DNA of 64,000 bases from JALHOP01 sp964484195 (GTDB lineage: Bacteria; Myxococcota; XYA12-FULL-58-9; JALHOP01), in the NCBI GenBank assembly GCA_964484195.1, contig CAZAER010000001.1:558001-622000 (forward strand), given 5' to 3'. A program made the position numbers and the translations under genes. Below the pieces are notes generated by a model. That model worked only from the letters and a program-made list of their open reading frames with translations. It did not search any database and was not told the origin of the DNA. Positions within the stretch are counted from its first letter, which is position 1. Every line of letters begins with the position of its first letter. Below, in pieces: positions 26,891-35,299 of this stretch.

Positions 26891-29137
26891 ATGCGCATTC
26901 GAATCTTCATCCTTGCCGCTCTGGCGCTCACTGCTTGCGGTGGGAGCGAGGGCAACCACAACCGCGGCGGCGACGACGACGCTGCCGACAGCGATGGCAG
27001 CGACGGGGACGCCCAAGACGAGGATCCAGGCGACACCCTCGGCGACCCGCTGCCGGGCGACGGCTCATCGACCGGACTCCAGCGGCACATCAACACCAGC
27101 TGCGACCTCGCGGGGCCGGTCGCGACTCCGGTGTTCTCGGGACTGTCCGCGTTCCAGCTGACGTACATGGCGCCGGTTCCAGGGGTCACGGGCTATCTCG
27201 TCCTCTCCGAACAGCGCGGACGGATCCTCGTCTTCCCGCGCGAAGACTACGCGGCTGGCGACGAGCACGAGGTGATGGACCTCGGCGACCGCGTCTTCAA
27301 TAACGGCGAGAAGGGCCTGCACAGCTTCGCGTTCGCGCCTGACTTCGACGTCTCTGGTGGCTACCTGTACGTGATGTACTCGATCAACGCTCCCGGGTCG
27401 GCGAACGATCAGGACTCGCGCATCGAGCGCTACACCTGCACGCGCGACGCAATCCTCACCTGTGACCCGGACAGTGGGCGTACGGTCATCGAGATCGAGC
27501 GGCCCAACGAGCGCGCGAACCACAATGGCGGACAGATCTTCTTCGATGGCGACGGCTATCTCTACATCACCATGGGAGACAGCGGCGGCGGTGGTGACCC
27601 GGACGGTTGGGCGCAAGATTTGTCGCGGCTGCAGGGAAAGATCCTGCGCATCGACCCATCGCAGGATGACGGTCCGCTCCATTACACCGTTCCAGCGGAC
27701 AACCCGTTCGTCGCCACCTCGGGCGCGGCGCCGGAGATTTGGGCGTATGGTCTGCGCAATCCCTGGCGAGCAAGCTTCGATCCTTCGAGTGGACGCATCT
27801 TCCTCGCGGATGTCGGTCAATACGAGTGGGAGGAAGTCGACATCATCGAGCCCGGGAACAACTACGGCTGGAACCTACGCGAGGGAACGCACGCGTACTC
27901 TGGCAGCTGCCCGACTTGCACCGATCCCATCCATGAATACGGTCACACCCTGGGTCGGGTCTCGATCACCGGTGGCTTCGTCTACCGCGGCAGCCAAATC
28001 CCCTCGCTCGCAGGCGCATACGTTTTCGCGGACTACCTGACCGGAGAGATCTTCCGCCTCGACGAAGACATGGGCACGTGGACCGCAAATCGCATCATGA
28101 CGACCGGCGCGCCGATCACGAGCTTCGGCTACGACGACATTGGCGAGCTCTACGCGCTGCACAACGACGGAACGATTCACCGCGTCGCGATCGACGACAC
28201 CGACAGCGCGCCACCGACGCTCACCGATACCGGCTGCTACAGCGACGTCACAAGCAGGACCCTGATCGACGCCGCCGTGCCCTATGACCTTCGCGTCCCG
28301 TTCTGGTCCGATGGGGCGGAGAAGAAGCGCTACTTCATCTTGCCGGGAACCACGACCATCGACGCCGACGCGAGCGCGGCATGGAGCTTTCCGGTCGGCA
28401 CGATCCTCATCAAGGAGTTCGAGCTGCAGGAAGTGGCTGGCGACCCCACGAGCGTGAAGCCCATCGAAACGCGCTTCCTCGTGCAACGCGCGCAGGGGGT
28501 GTGGAAGGGCTTCAGCTACATCTGGAACGCGGGTGCGACCGAGGCGTCGTTGCGACCGGACACCGAGCTCGTCGCGGACTACACGTTGAATGGCGCTCCA
28601 CATCAGCATGTCTTTCCCGACCGTGTGGCGTGCAACACGTGCCACACCCCCAACGGGGGCTTCGTGCTCGGCCTGCGCACGGAGAACGTCGATCGCGACC
28701 GTGACTACGGCGCGGGCCTCGAAAACCAGATCGCCGCGCTCGAGCTGGCGGGGTTCTTCACGACGCCCATCAGCAGCACGCCAGCCTCGGTCTTGGCCCC
28801 ACTCGATGACGCCGCCGCCTCCAGTGGCCTGCGCGCGCGCAGCTGGCTCGCCGCCAACTGCAGCCAGTGTCACAGCGGAAGCGCGAACGGCGGTCGCTTT
28901 CCCGACATGCGCTTCGCGACGAGCCTCGAAGACAGCGAGCTCTGCGACTTCATCGTCCCGGGCTCGAGCGGCACGTCGCCGTTGATCAGCGAGCGCGCCG
29001 GCATTCGCGGGGCAGGGCAGATGCCACCGCTCGCGACCCTCATCCCGGACGACGACGCCATGCTGGTGCTCGCGGCCTGGATCGACGCGATGGACGACGT
29101 GCCTCCCGTTCTACCCGCCGATCTGATTTGCCCCTAG
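26891..29137 (+). CDS. Sugar dehydrogenase-like propeller fused to a diheme cytochrome c module
   Basis: A 748-residue lipoprotein starting MRIRIFILAALALTAC; an ATG 15 bases earlier is also in frame. After an Asp-rich linker, residues about 70-420 form a glucose/sorbosone dehydrogenase-type six-blade propeller (QRGRILVFPRE, NHNGGQIFFDGDGYLYITMG, IWAYGLRNPWRASFD, YGWNLREG). The second half has two heme sites, CNTCH (near residue 583) and CSQCH (near 658), and FWSDGAEKKRYF, resembling the SO2930-type diheme module. The fusion could pass electrons from sugar oxidation directly to heme. Propeller function is inferred. It stands 28 bases after pbpC. Confidence 0.85.
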   Translation: MRIRIFILAALALTACGGSEGNHNRGGDDDAADSDGSDGDAQDEDPGDTLGDPLPGDGSSTGLQRHINTSCDLAGPVATPVFSGLSAFQLTYMAPVPGVTGYLVLSEQRGRILVFPREDYAAGDEHEVMDLGDRVFNNGEKGLHSFAFAPDFDVSGGYLYVMYSINAPGSANDQDSRIERYTCTRDAILTCDPDSGRTVIEIERPNERANHNGGQIFFDGDGYLYITMGDSGGGGDPDGWAQDLSRLQGKILRIDPSQDDGPLHYTVPADNPFVATSGAAPEIWAYGLRNPWRASFDPSSGRIFLADVGQYEWEEVDIIEPGNNYGWNLREGTHAYSGSCPTCTDPIHEYGHTLGRVSITGGFVYRGSQIPSLAGAYVFADYLTGEIFRLDEDMGTWTANRIMTTGAPITSFGYDDIGELYALHNDGTIHRVAIDDTDSAPPTLTDTGCYSDVTSRTLIDAAVPYDLRVPFWSDGAEKKRYFILPGTTTIDADASAAWSFPVGTILIKEFELQEVAGDPTSVKPIETRFLVQRAQGVWKGFSYIWNAGATEASLRPDTELVADYTLNGAPHQHVFPDRVACNTCHTPNGGFVLGLRTENVDRDRDYGAGLENQIAALELAGFFTTPISSTPASVLAPLDDAAASSGLRARSWLAANCSQCHSGSANGGRFPDMRFATSLEDSELCDFIVPGSSGTSPLISERAGIRGAGQMPPLATLIPDDDAMLVLAAWIDAMDDVPPVLPADLICP

Positions 29138-29152
29138 ATCGCGCTCTTTGCG

Positions 29153-29181
29153 TTGACAGCGTCCCCCCAACCCCATAACCC
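29153..29181 (+). promoter_or_regulatory. Putative promoter of the pyrimidine gene run
   Basis: TTGACA (29153-29158), a 17-base spacer and a weak -10 TAACCC (29176-29181); CATAAC (29174-29179) is an alternative with a shorter spacer. It sits just before the small membrane-protein gene that heads the pyrR-pyrB run. I find no PyrR-type RNA-binding loop or attenuator hairpin in this short leader. Confidence 0.35.
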
Positions 29182-29193
29182 TCGGCCTCGCTG

Positions 29194-29568
29194 ATGCGCG
29201 GCTTTATCCGCTTGCGAACGCTGGTCTTCCTCGCTCTCTGCGCCGGCCTGGTCGTGGTTGGCCTGGCTTACGGGCGCATGGCCCTCAAGTACTACCGCAT
29301 CAAGCAAGAGGCGATTCAGCTCGCGAACAGCGAGCTCGTGCAGCCCGAGACCGTGGCCAACGGCGTGGACCAGTTCCTCTTCAACGTAAAGAACCGGACC
29401 GACTTGACCCTCACGCGCTCGGACGTCGCGGTGAAGCAAGTGCAGGGTGGGGACACGGTCCTGGTCGAGGTGCGCGTGGCCATTCCGGTGAAGTTCGAGG
29501 TCTTGAACCGCACCAGATACATGCCGTTCGTCATCCAGGTGGAAGCCAAGCGATTGAAGGTCTACTGA
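29194..29568 (+). CDS. Small single-pass membrane protein upstream of pyrR
   Basis: A 124-residue protein with one N-terminal membrane helix (about residues 7-27, TLVFLALCAGLVVVGLAYG). A short helical neck (YRIKQEAIQLANSELVQ) and an exported beta-rich domain (VLVEVRVAIPVKFEVLN) follow. It ends in VIQVEAKRLKVY. The stop overlaps the pyrR start by one base (TGATG), so the genes are almost certainly co-transcribed. No known family. A link to pyrimidine metabolism is not apparent beyond position. Confidence 0.7.
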   Translation: MRGFIRLRTLVFLALCAGLVVVGLAYGRMALKYYRIKQEAIQLANSELVQPETVANGVDQFLFNVKNRTDLTLTRSDVAVKQVQGGDTVLVEVRVAIPVKFEVLNRTRYMPFVIQVEAKRLKVY

Positions 29569-30122
29569 TGGGCCGCGTTCTCGATGCAGCTGCGATCGCC
29601 ACGGCCTTGGACGCCATGGCGGACGAGATTGCTGGACGCTCGACCGACGGACCTTGGGCCATCGTCGGCATCCGCCGCGGCGGCGAGCACCTGGCCCGAC
29701 GCCTGACAGAGCGGCTCCGCGCCAAGGTCGGCCAGGACAAGGTCGTGCTCGGCTTCGTCGACATCACGCTCTATCGCGACGACGGCTTCGGTCCCAACGA
29801 TTGGCCGGAGATCGGCGCCACCGACGTGCTCTTTGCGCCACGCGATTACACCGTGGTGCTCGTCGACGACGTGCTCTACACCGGGCGAACGGTGCGCAGC
29901 GCTCTCGACGTCATGCTCGACTATGGCCGGCCCCGCGCCGTGCGGCTCGCGGTGCTCGTCGACCGTGGTCTGCGCGAGCTGCCCATCAGCGCCGATTTCG
30001 TAGGGCACCGGGTGACCACGAGCGCCAATCAACGGGTGGACGTGCGTCTCACCGAAGGCGGCGCCGCGGCAGACGAGGTCGAAGTAAGCGAGCGCGCGCA
30101 CAAGAAAGGGGATGGGCGATGA
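29568..30122 (+). CDS. pyrR: PyrR-type pyrimidine regulator / uracil phosphoribosyltransferase
   Basis: A 184-residue phosphoribosyltransferase-fold protein. The PRPP loop is VVLVDDVLYTGRTVRSALD, and VGIRRGGEHLARRL is the second nucleotide-contact region. In Bacillus-type systems PyrR binds pyr mRNA with UMP to stop transcription, and also has uracil phosphoribosyltransferase activity. The length fits PyrR (about 180). It is the first of three enzymes-type genes linked by ATGA overlaps with pyrB and the dihydroorotase homologue. No RNA target was seen in the short leader, so its regulatory mode here is open. Confidence 0.9.
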   Translation: MGRVLDAAAIATALDAMADEIAGRSTDGPWAIVGIRRGGEHLARRLTERLRAKVGQDKVVLGFVDITLYRDDGFGPNDWPEIGATDVLFAPRDYTVVLVDDVLYTGRTVRSALDVMLDYGRPRAVRLAVLVDRGLRELPISADFVGHRVTTSANQRVDVRLTEGGAAADEVEVSERAHKKGDGR

Positions 30123-31045
30123 TCGCCGGCAAACATCTCCTCGGCATGCGCGGGCTCTCGGCGAGCACCATCCATCACATCCTCGACGCCGCCGAAGGCT
30201 TTCGCGGCATCTCGCGACGCACCATCAAGAAGGTGCCGTCGCTGCGCGGCCGCACCGTGCTCAGCGTGTTCTACGAAGCGTCGACGCGCACGCGCGTGTC
30301 GTTCGAGCTCGCGACCAAACGCTTGTCCGCCGATAGCGTCAACATCGCGAGCAGCGGCTCCTCCGCGGAGAAGGGCGAGACCCTGCTCGACACCGCGAAG
30401 AATCTCGATGCCATGCAGTGCGACGCCATCATCCTGCGACACCCGGCATCCGGGGCGCCGCACTACATCGCCGACCGGGTCGCGGCCCGCGTCATCAACG
30501 CCGGCGACGGTCAGCACGAGCACCCGACCCAGTCGCTCCTCGACCTGCTCACGATGCGCCAGTGCTTCGGCAAGCTCGAGGGCCTCGAGGTCGCGATCTG
30601 CGGCGACATTGCGCACTCGCGGGTCGCGCGCTCGAACCTCATCGCCTTGAAAGAGGTCGGTGCGCGTGTCCGCGTTGCCGGACCACGCACGCTCGTACCG
30701 CCGGAGCTCGCCGAGACCTACGGATGCGAGATCGTGCCCAGCATCGCCCAGGCGGTGGACGGCGCTCACGTGGTCATGGCCCTGCGCCTGCAAAAGGAGC
30801 GCATGACCGCGGGGCTGCTGCCGTCGCTGCGCGAATACGCCATCGAGTTCGGCATCAACTCACGGGTCCTGGCGCGGGCTCGGCCCGAAGCGATTCTGAT
30901 GCACCCGGGGCCGGTGAATCGCGGCGTCGAGCTCTCCTCTGACGTCGTCGACGGTCCGCGCAGCGTCATCCTCGATCAGGTCGAGAACGGCGTCGCGGTA
31001 CGTGCGGCGGTGCTCTACCTCGTGCTCGGAGGCGAAGCGGCATGA
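30119..31045 (+). CDS. pyrB: Aspartate carbamoyltransferase catalytic subunit
   Basis: A 308-residue enzyme joining carbamoyl phosphate and aspartate, the first committed pyrimidine step. The carbamoyl-phosphate loop is YEASTRTRVSFE, the 80s-loop Lys/Ser region is SSAEKGETLLDT, HPTQSLLDLLT is the next signature and HPGPVNRGVE the aspartate-binding loop. The start at the ATGA overlap with pyrR gives MIAGKHLLGMRGLS, the standard N terminus. Its stop overlaps the next ATG (ATGA). No pyrI regulatory gene is in view. In the class A ATCases the enzyme works with a dihydroorotase-like partner. Confidence 0.95.
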   Translation: MIAGKHLLGMRGLSASTIHHILDAAEGFRGISRRTIKKVPSLRGRTVLSVFYEASTRTRVSFELATKRLSADSVNIASSGSSAEKGETLLDTAKNLDAMQCDAIILRHPASGAPHYIADRVAARVINAGDGQHEHPTQSLLDLLTMRQCFGKLEGLEVAICGDIAHSRVARSNLIALKEVGARVRVAGPRTLVPPELAETYGCEIVPSIAQAVDGAHVVMALRLQKERMTAGLLPSLREYAIEFGINSRVLARARPEAILMHPGPVNRGVELSSDVVDGPRSVILDQVENGVAVRAAVLYLVLGGEAA

Positions 31046-32334
31046 GCCTCCTGGTGAGAAACGGCCGCGTCATCGACCCGGCGAGTGGGCTCGACGGGGT
31101 ACGCGACGTGCTGGTCGAGAATGTCGCGTCGTCGTCTGCGCGCATCCAGCCCGCCGGCAGCGTGAAGCCCGAGAGCCACGAGGTGGTCGACGCCACGGGG
31201 ATGCTGGTGCTCCCAGGCCTCGTCGACTTGCGCGCCCATTTGCGCGAGCCCGGGCAGGAGTACAAGGAAGACCTGGTTACCGGTGCGACCGCGGCAGTCG
31301 CGGGCGGCATCACCACCGTGGTCACGCAGCCCGACACCAAACCGGTGGTCGACAACGGCGAGATCGTCGACTTCGTGCGCCGGCGCGGTGAAGCGGCAGG
31401 GCTCGCGAAGATCCTCGTTGCCGGTGCCATCACCGCGGGGCTGAAGGGCGAGCAGCTGGCGTTCATCGGCGAAATGCGCCGGGCCGGGGCCGTCATCTTG
31501 TCGGACGGGGACACCTGGGTCCGCGATGCCGGACTGATGCGACGCGCTCTCGAATACGCGAGCGACTTCGGCCTCACGGTCATGACTCACGCCGAAGACC
31601 CGACGCTGGCGCGCAGCGGCATCGCTCACGAAGGTCCGATGTCGGTACGGCTCGGCCTGCGCGGCATCCCCAGCGTCGCCGAAGAGACCGCCATCGCGCG
31701 AGACCTGGCGCTCGCAGCCTACACCGGCGCCAAGCTCCACGTCGCCCACGTCTCGTCCGCTGAAGCGGTCGAGCAGATCCGTATCGCCAAGAAGCGTGGC
31801 ACCAAGGTCACCTGCGACGTCGCGGTGCATCACTTGGTGCTCACCGACGAGGCACTGGCCACCTACGACACCAGCTTGCGCTTGTCGCCACCGCTGCGGC
31901 GGGCGCGTGATCGTGACGCGCTCATCGAAGGCCTCGTCGACGGCACCATCGACGCAGTCGCCTCGGACCACGCGCCGCAAAGCGTGCTCGAGAAGGACCT
32001 GCCTTTCACCGAGGCAGAACCGGGCGCCATCGCCTTGCAACAGCTGCTGCCGCTCTGCCTGTCTCTCGTCAGCGAGAAGCGCATCGACTTGCCGACCATC
32101 GTCGCCCGTCTCACCACCGGCCCGGCAAAGGTCCTCGGTGCGTATGCTCAAGGGGCAGGGGCTCTTGCCGCCGGCGATTTGACCGTCATCGCGCCCGATT
32201 CCGAGTGGCTGCTTGCGCGAGAGACGCTTTTGAGCAAATGCATGAACTCGCCGTTCGTCGGGCGATCTCTACGTGGCCGAGTCGAATGCACGGTGGTGCG
32301 CGGCCGCGTGGTGTACAAACGTTCAAACGCCTAA
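31042..32334 (+). CDS. Dihydroorotase-like protein, probably inactive (PyrC-prime type)
   Basis: A 430-residue amidohydrolase of the class I dihydroorotase family, coupled to pyrB by ATGA. Several active-site positions are changed. The first metal His of DxHxH is Arg (DLRAHLREPG, codon CGC). The substrate Asn of PNT is Asp (PDTKPVVD). The substrate Asn of NPPLR is Ser (SPPLRR). Later ligands remain (HAEDPTLA, HVSSAEAV, SDHAP). This pattern matches the non-catalytic PyrC-prime that holds ATCase together in Pseudomonas (general knowledge). A true dihydroorotase should be elsewhere in the genome. Confidence 0.85.
   Translation: MSLLVRNGRVIDPASGLDGVRDVLVENVASSSARIQPAGSVKPESHEVVDATGMLVLPGLVDLRAHLREPGQEYKEDLVTGATAAVAGGITTVVTQPDTKPVVDNGEIVDFVRRRGEAAGLAKILVAGAITAGLKGEQLAFIGEMRRAGAVILSDGDTWVRDAGLMRRALEYASDFGLTVMTHAEDPTLARSGIAHEGPMSVRLGLRGIPSVAEETAIARDLALAAYTGAKLHVAHVSSAEAVEQIRIAKKRGTKVTCDVAVHHLVLTDEALATYDTSLRLSPPLRRARDRDALIEGLVDGTIDAVASDHAPQSVLEKDLPFTEAEPGAIALQQLLPLCLSLVSEKRIDLPTIVARLTTGPAKVLGAYAQGAGALAAGDLTVIAPDSEWLLARETLLSKCMNSPFVGRSLRGRVECTVVRGRVVYKRSNA
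31758..31767. repeat. Variant of the dispersed motif: CGCTGAAGCG
   Basis: A CGCTNNAGCG site with a GA core in the dihydroorotase-like gene. The same CCGCTGAAGCGGTC string recurs at 45590-45602 in the aminopeptidase gene. Confidence 0.35.
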
Positions 32335-32358
32335 GTCTGCGGGGCTGCCAAGCGCTTC

Positions 32359-33069
32359 ATGTTTCACGGTCTTTACGAGCAAGTGGTGCGGTTCGCCTCG
32401 GAAGCTCCGCTTGCCGACGAGCTGCAAGAGGCGAAGGCCGAGTTCCTTCATCGCACGGGCGACCTGTTCGAGAGTGATGGCGCGTTCGAGCGGCGCATCG
32501 CGGCGTTCCTCGAGTGGTACGTGCTCGACCGACCAGCCAAGGCCGCCGCCGGTAAACGCCCGGTCGATGTCTACCTCGATACCAAAGCGGCCGAGCTGCC
32601 AACCCCAGAGGACAAGACACGCGTTCAAGGGTTCGCAACGACGCGGCCGTCGCTCTTCGAGTTCAAGCGCGCCAAAGACGAGCAGATGTCGCTCGTCGAT
32701 CTGCTCGACACCAACAAGAAGACCGCGAAGGTGCAGGTCTACGAGCGCCGCAAGCCCGCGGGTCTCGAGTCGGGCGACATCCTCGAAGCGCGGCTCGTGC
32801 CATACGAAGGCAAGCTGATGTTCAGCGAGGCCATCCAGGTGCTCCCACGCGAGGGCCGGAAGGTCATCGTGAAGGTGTGCAAGCGCTATCGCGCGGAGAT
32901 GGCGGAGACGATGCCGCGCATCAATCTCGTGCACCGTGTGGCGTTTTTCGCGAACCGCTGCGAGCGCTACAAACATGTGGCCGTCGCGAAGATCTTCGCT
33001 GATCTCGTGGACACGGCGTTCGATGCCGAGCCCCCGGTGAGTCACCTCAGGGCGGCCAGCGGCGCTTGA
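32359..33069 (+). CDS. Hypothetical cytoplasmic protein
   Basis: A 236-residue protein with no signal or membrane span. The N-terminal third is helical and acidic (LADELQEAKAEFLHRTGDLFESDGAFERR). The centre contains TRPSLFEFKRAKDEQMSLVDLL, then a beta-rich section (VQVYERRKPAGLESGDILEARLVPYEGKL is split by turns), and the end is helical again. I recognise no family. It lies 24 bases after the pyr genes and may be the last member of that transcript. Confidence 0.7.
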   Translation: MFHGLYEQVVRFASEAPLADELQEAKAEFLHRTGDLFESDGAFERRIAAFLEWYVLDRPAKAAAGKRPVDVYLDTKAAELPTPEDKTRVQGFATTRPSLFEFKRAKDEQMSLVDLLDTNKKTAKVQVYERRKPAGLESGDILEARLVPYEGKLMFSEAIQVLPREGRKVIVKVCKRYRAEMAETMPRINLVHRVAFFANRCERYKHVAVAKIFADLVDTAFDAEPPVSHLRAASGA

Positions 33070-33109
33070 TCGCGTTGGCGTACTTTTTCGCGAAAACGGC
33101 GCCGGATTT

Positions 33110-33138
33110 TTGACCCGAACGGTCGCGGACCTTACCGT
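33110..33138 (+). promoter_or_regulatory. Sigma70-type promoter for the PilZ gene
   Basis: TTGACC (33110-33115), a 17-base spacer and TACCGT (33133-33138). The GATTTTTGACC block is identical to the one before argS. The PilZ ATG is about 60 bases downstream, after GGAGGGC. Confidence 0.5.
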
Positions 33139-33198
33139 GCTTAGTGACGGGGTGGTGTTGCGCGATACCGCTCTGCCGCAAACGTTACGGAGGGCCTC

Positions 33199-33549
33199 AT
33201 GAAGACGAGCAATGTCCAGGCTTTGACGCGTCGCCATCGTCGTACCGATCTCGATATCTACGTGAACAAGATCGTCGGCGATGAGCCCCACATGGCGCGC
33301 GTTCGCGACATCTCCGAGAGCGGGCTTTACCTGTTCAAGCTCCTCGAGCCCGAGCTCGACGCCAACGGTCACATCGGCCTCGAAATCAAGCTACCCGAGT
33401 GCGAAGAGGTCATCTGGGCGGTCGGCGAGGTAGTTCGCGAAGAGGCCCGCACTGTCGAGGGTGTCGCGGTTCGTTTCGTCCGCATTGCGGAATCCGATCG
33501 CCAGCTCATCTCGGACTACGTCGCCAGCCGTCTCGCCGTTGCAGCCTAA
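33199..33549 (+). CDS. PilZ domain protein (c-di-GMP receptor)
   Basis: A 116-residue stand-alone PilZ protein. The RxxxR motif is in TRRHRRTDLDIYV (about residues 9-21) and the (D/N)xSxxG motif is DISESG. The barrel strands LEIKLPECEEVIWAVGEVV and VEGVAVRFVRI follow. Both motifs are complete, so it can be expected to bind cyclic di-GMP. It has its own promoter and the ribosome site GGAGG. Myxobacterial PilZ proteins act in motility, exopolysaccharide or development; the target here is not visible. Confidence 0.9.
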   Translation: MKTSNVQALTRRHRRTDLDIYVNKIVGDEPHMARVRDISESGLYLFKLLEPELDANGHIGLEIKLPECEEVIWAVGEVVREEARTVEGVAVRFVRIAESDRQLISDYVASRLAVAA

Positions 33550-33625
33550 CGACGAGAAAGGTCGAGCATTGCCGGCCCCGTCGCGCTACACTGCGGGAAT
33601 CATTCCCCTTCAGGAGTAGTGCGAC

Positions 33626-35299
33626 GTGGTGTCGGGAAGGCTGACACGCAGGTACGGCGCCATGTGCGTCGTTTTGTCTGCCATCGCGGTGATGGCAGCG
33701 AGCTCGGATGGCCTCGCCGCCACCAAGAAGAAGGCGCGCGCGAAGAAGCCGGCGAGAAGGCCAGCAGCCGCAGCGCCGCGAGATCCGGCTCCGATTCTTA
33801 CGCCGTTGAGCGAGCCAACGCCGGCCCCGGCGGCGGTCGCACCTGCGCCCGTCGCAGCGGACACGGGTCCGCTCTCCATCGCCATCATCGTCGAAGGCAC
33901 CAACGCGCGTGACCTCGACAACACGCTCAAACAAACGCTGGCAAGTCAGGTCGCGATAGCCGTCCCATCGACCGTGCGTGCCTCGGTCAGCGCCACCGAT
34001 CAGCGCATATTCGGCCGCCCGCAACGCCAAAGCGACCTCGTGAAGGCGATGAAGCGCGTCGGCAAGAAGGCGGGCGTCGACGCCGTCGTCTACGCGAACG
34101 TCGGCGGTAGCGCGAGCCAGGGCTACACCGCGGCCGTCCTCGTCGTCCACAAAAGCGGACGGGTGCTCGTCGACGGCAGCGTCCCGGTCACGAAGGTGGT
34201 CAAGCGCGGCGGGCGCGCGACCCTGTCGTGGCAGCTCGCCAACGCCGCGTCGCTCGTGCAGCCGGGTATCGACGATCTCCAGACGATGCCGCGCAGCGGC
34301 GGCCAAGTGGCGGCGGGCCAACCCTCGGCTCAGCCTTCGGGCGGCATGAGCCTGGGCGACGCGATCGCGAACTTCGAGTCGGCTCGTGGCGCGAATCAAC
34401 CCGGCAAGCCTGGGGCGCCACCCCCGGTGAGCTCGGCGAGCGAGGACAACGACAAGGGCGACGATGACGACGACGACCGAGGCCGGCGGACCGAGGTCAT
34501 GGCGGTCGTCGAAGAGGATCCAGGCCCACGCGTCCATCTCTTCGATCGCCGCATGCGCTCACCGTTCATCTTCAAGGTGGGAGTCGAAGGCGCCCATCGC
34601 GAGTTCGCCTACAACCAACCGATCACGGCGAACCTGCGCGACTACACGGTCGGCCTGGCACCGCTCGCGCTGGTCGAGCTCGAGGCGTATCCGTTCGCGA
34701 ATACCAACGTCACGGGGCTCCGGAACATTGGCTGGTACGCGACCTATGCGCGTGCTTTTGGCGTGCAGTCGTCGTTCCGAACGGTGACGTCAGCGAGCGA
34801 CGTGCGCGTGAACAACGAGTGGAGCACCTGGCAGGTCGGGCTGCACTCGCGCTTTCGCGTCAGCAAGAGGCTCGGCCTCGGCCCTCAGCTCACCTATGGC
34901 TTTTCGAACTACCGCTTCGAATTTGCGGACATTGCCGACCAACGCGCCTTCGAGGTCCCCGACGTTCGTTACAGCTTCCTGCGCTACGGCGCCGAAGCTC
35001 GGTTCCCACTTTCGTTCCTCGATGTGTCCGCAGGTCTCGGTTATCGCACGATATTTTCGGGTGGCCGGGTCACGACGCAGTATTTCCCGAACTCGCAGAC
35101 GGGGGGCGTCGACGGACACGTCACGCTCGGTTTATCGCTGAGCAAGTCGTTCGCAGTAGACGGAACGGTGCGCTACGTGCGGTACTTCTACAATATGCAG
35201 CCCGAGGTCAGTGACACCTACGTGGCTGGTGGTGCTCTCGATCAATATCTGACCGCGAGCCTGTGTTTCGTCTACATCATGGGAGGAAACGAGCGATGA
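33626..35299 (+). CDS. Outer-membrane beta-barrel protein with periplasmic N-terminal domain
   Basis: A 557-residue exported protein. A GTG start follows AGGAG; the signal core is CVVLSAIAVMAASSDGLA (about residues 13-31). A Lys/Pro/Ala-rich segment (about 33-75) precedes a mixed alpha/beta domain (about 80-200), a low-complexity Asp-rich linker (about 275-290) and a C-terminal barrel (about 315-557) with many aromatic strands (FRVSKRLGLGPQLTYGF, LDVSAGLGYRTIF, YLTASLCFVYIM). The stop overlaps the diheme lipoprotein ATG by four bases, suggesting a joint complex. Cargo unknown. Confidence 0.8.
   Translation: MVSGRLTRRYGAMCVVLSAIAVMAASSDGLAATKKKARAKKPARRPAAAAPRDPAPILTPLSEPTPAPAAVAPAPVAADTGPLSIAIIVEGTNARDLDNTLKQTLASQVAIAVPSTVRASVSATDQRIFGRPQRQSDLVKAMKRVGKKAGVDAVVYANVGGSASQGYTAAVLVVHKSGRVLVDGSVPVTKVVKRGGRATLSWQLANAASLVQPGIDDLQTMPRSGGQVAAGQPSAQPSGGMSLGDAIANFESARGANQPGKPGAPPPVSSASEDNDKGDDDDDDRGRRTEVMAVVEEDPGPRVHLFDRRMRSPFIFKVGVEGAHREFAYNQPITANLRDYTVGLAPLALVELEAYPFANTNVTGLRNIGWYATYARAFGVQSSFRTVTSASDVRVNNEWSTWQVGLHSRFRVSKRLGLGPQLTYGFSNYRFEFADIADQRAFEVPDVRYSFLRYGAEARFPLSFLDVSAGLGYRTIFSGGRVTTQYFPNSQTGGVDGHVTLGLSLSKSFAVDGTVRYVRYFYNMQPEVSDTYVAGGALDQYLTASLCFVYIMGGNER

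Noticed and set aside
25515..27161. 548-codon plus frame overlapping pbpC
   Set aside because: It is in another frame of the transpeptidase domain and is Arg-rich, without motifs.
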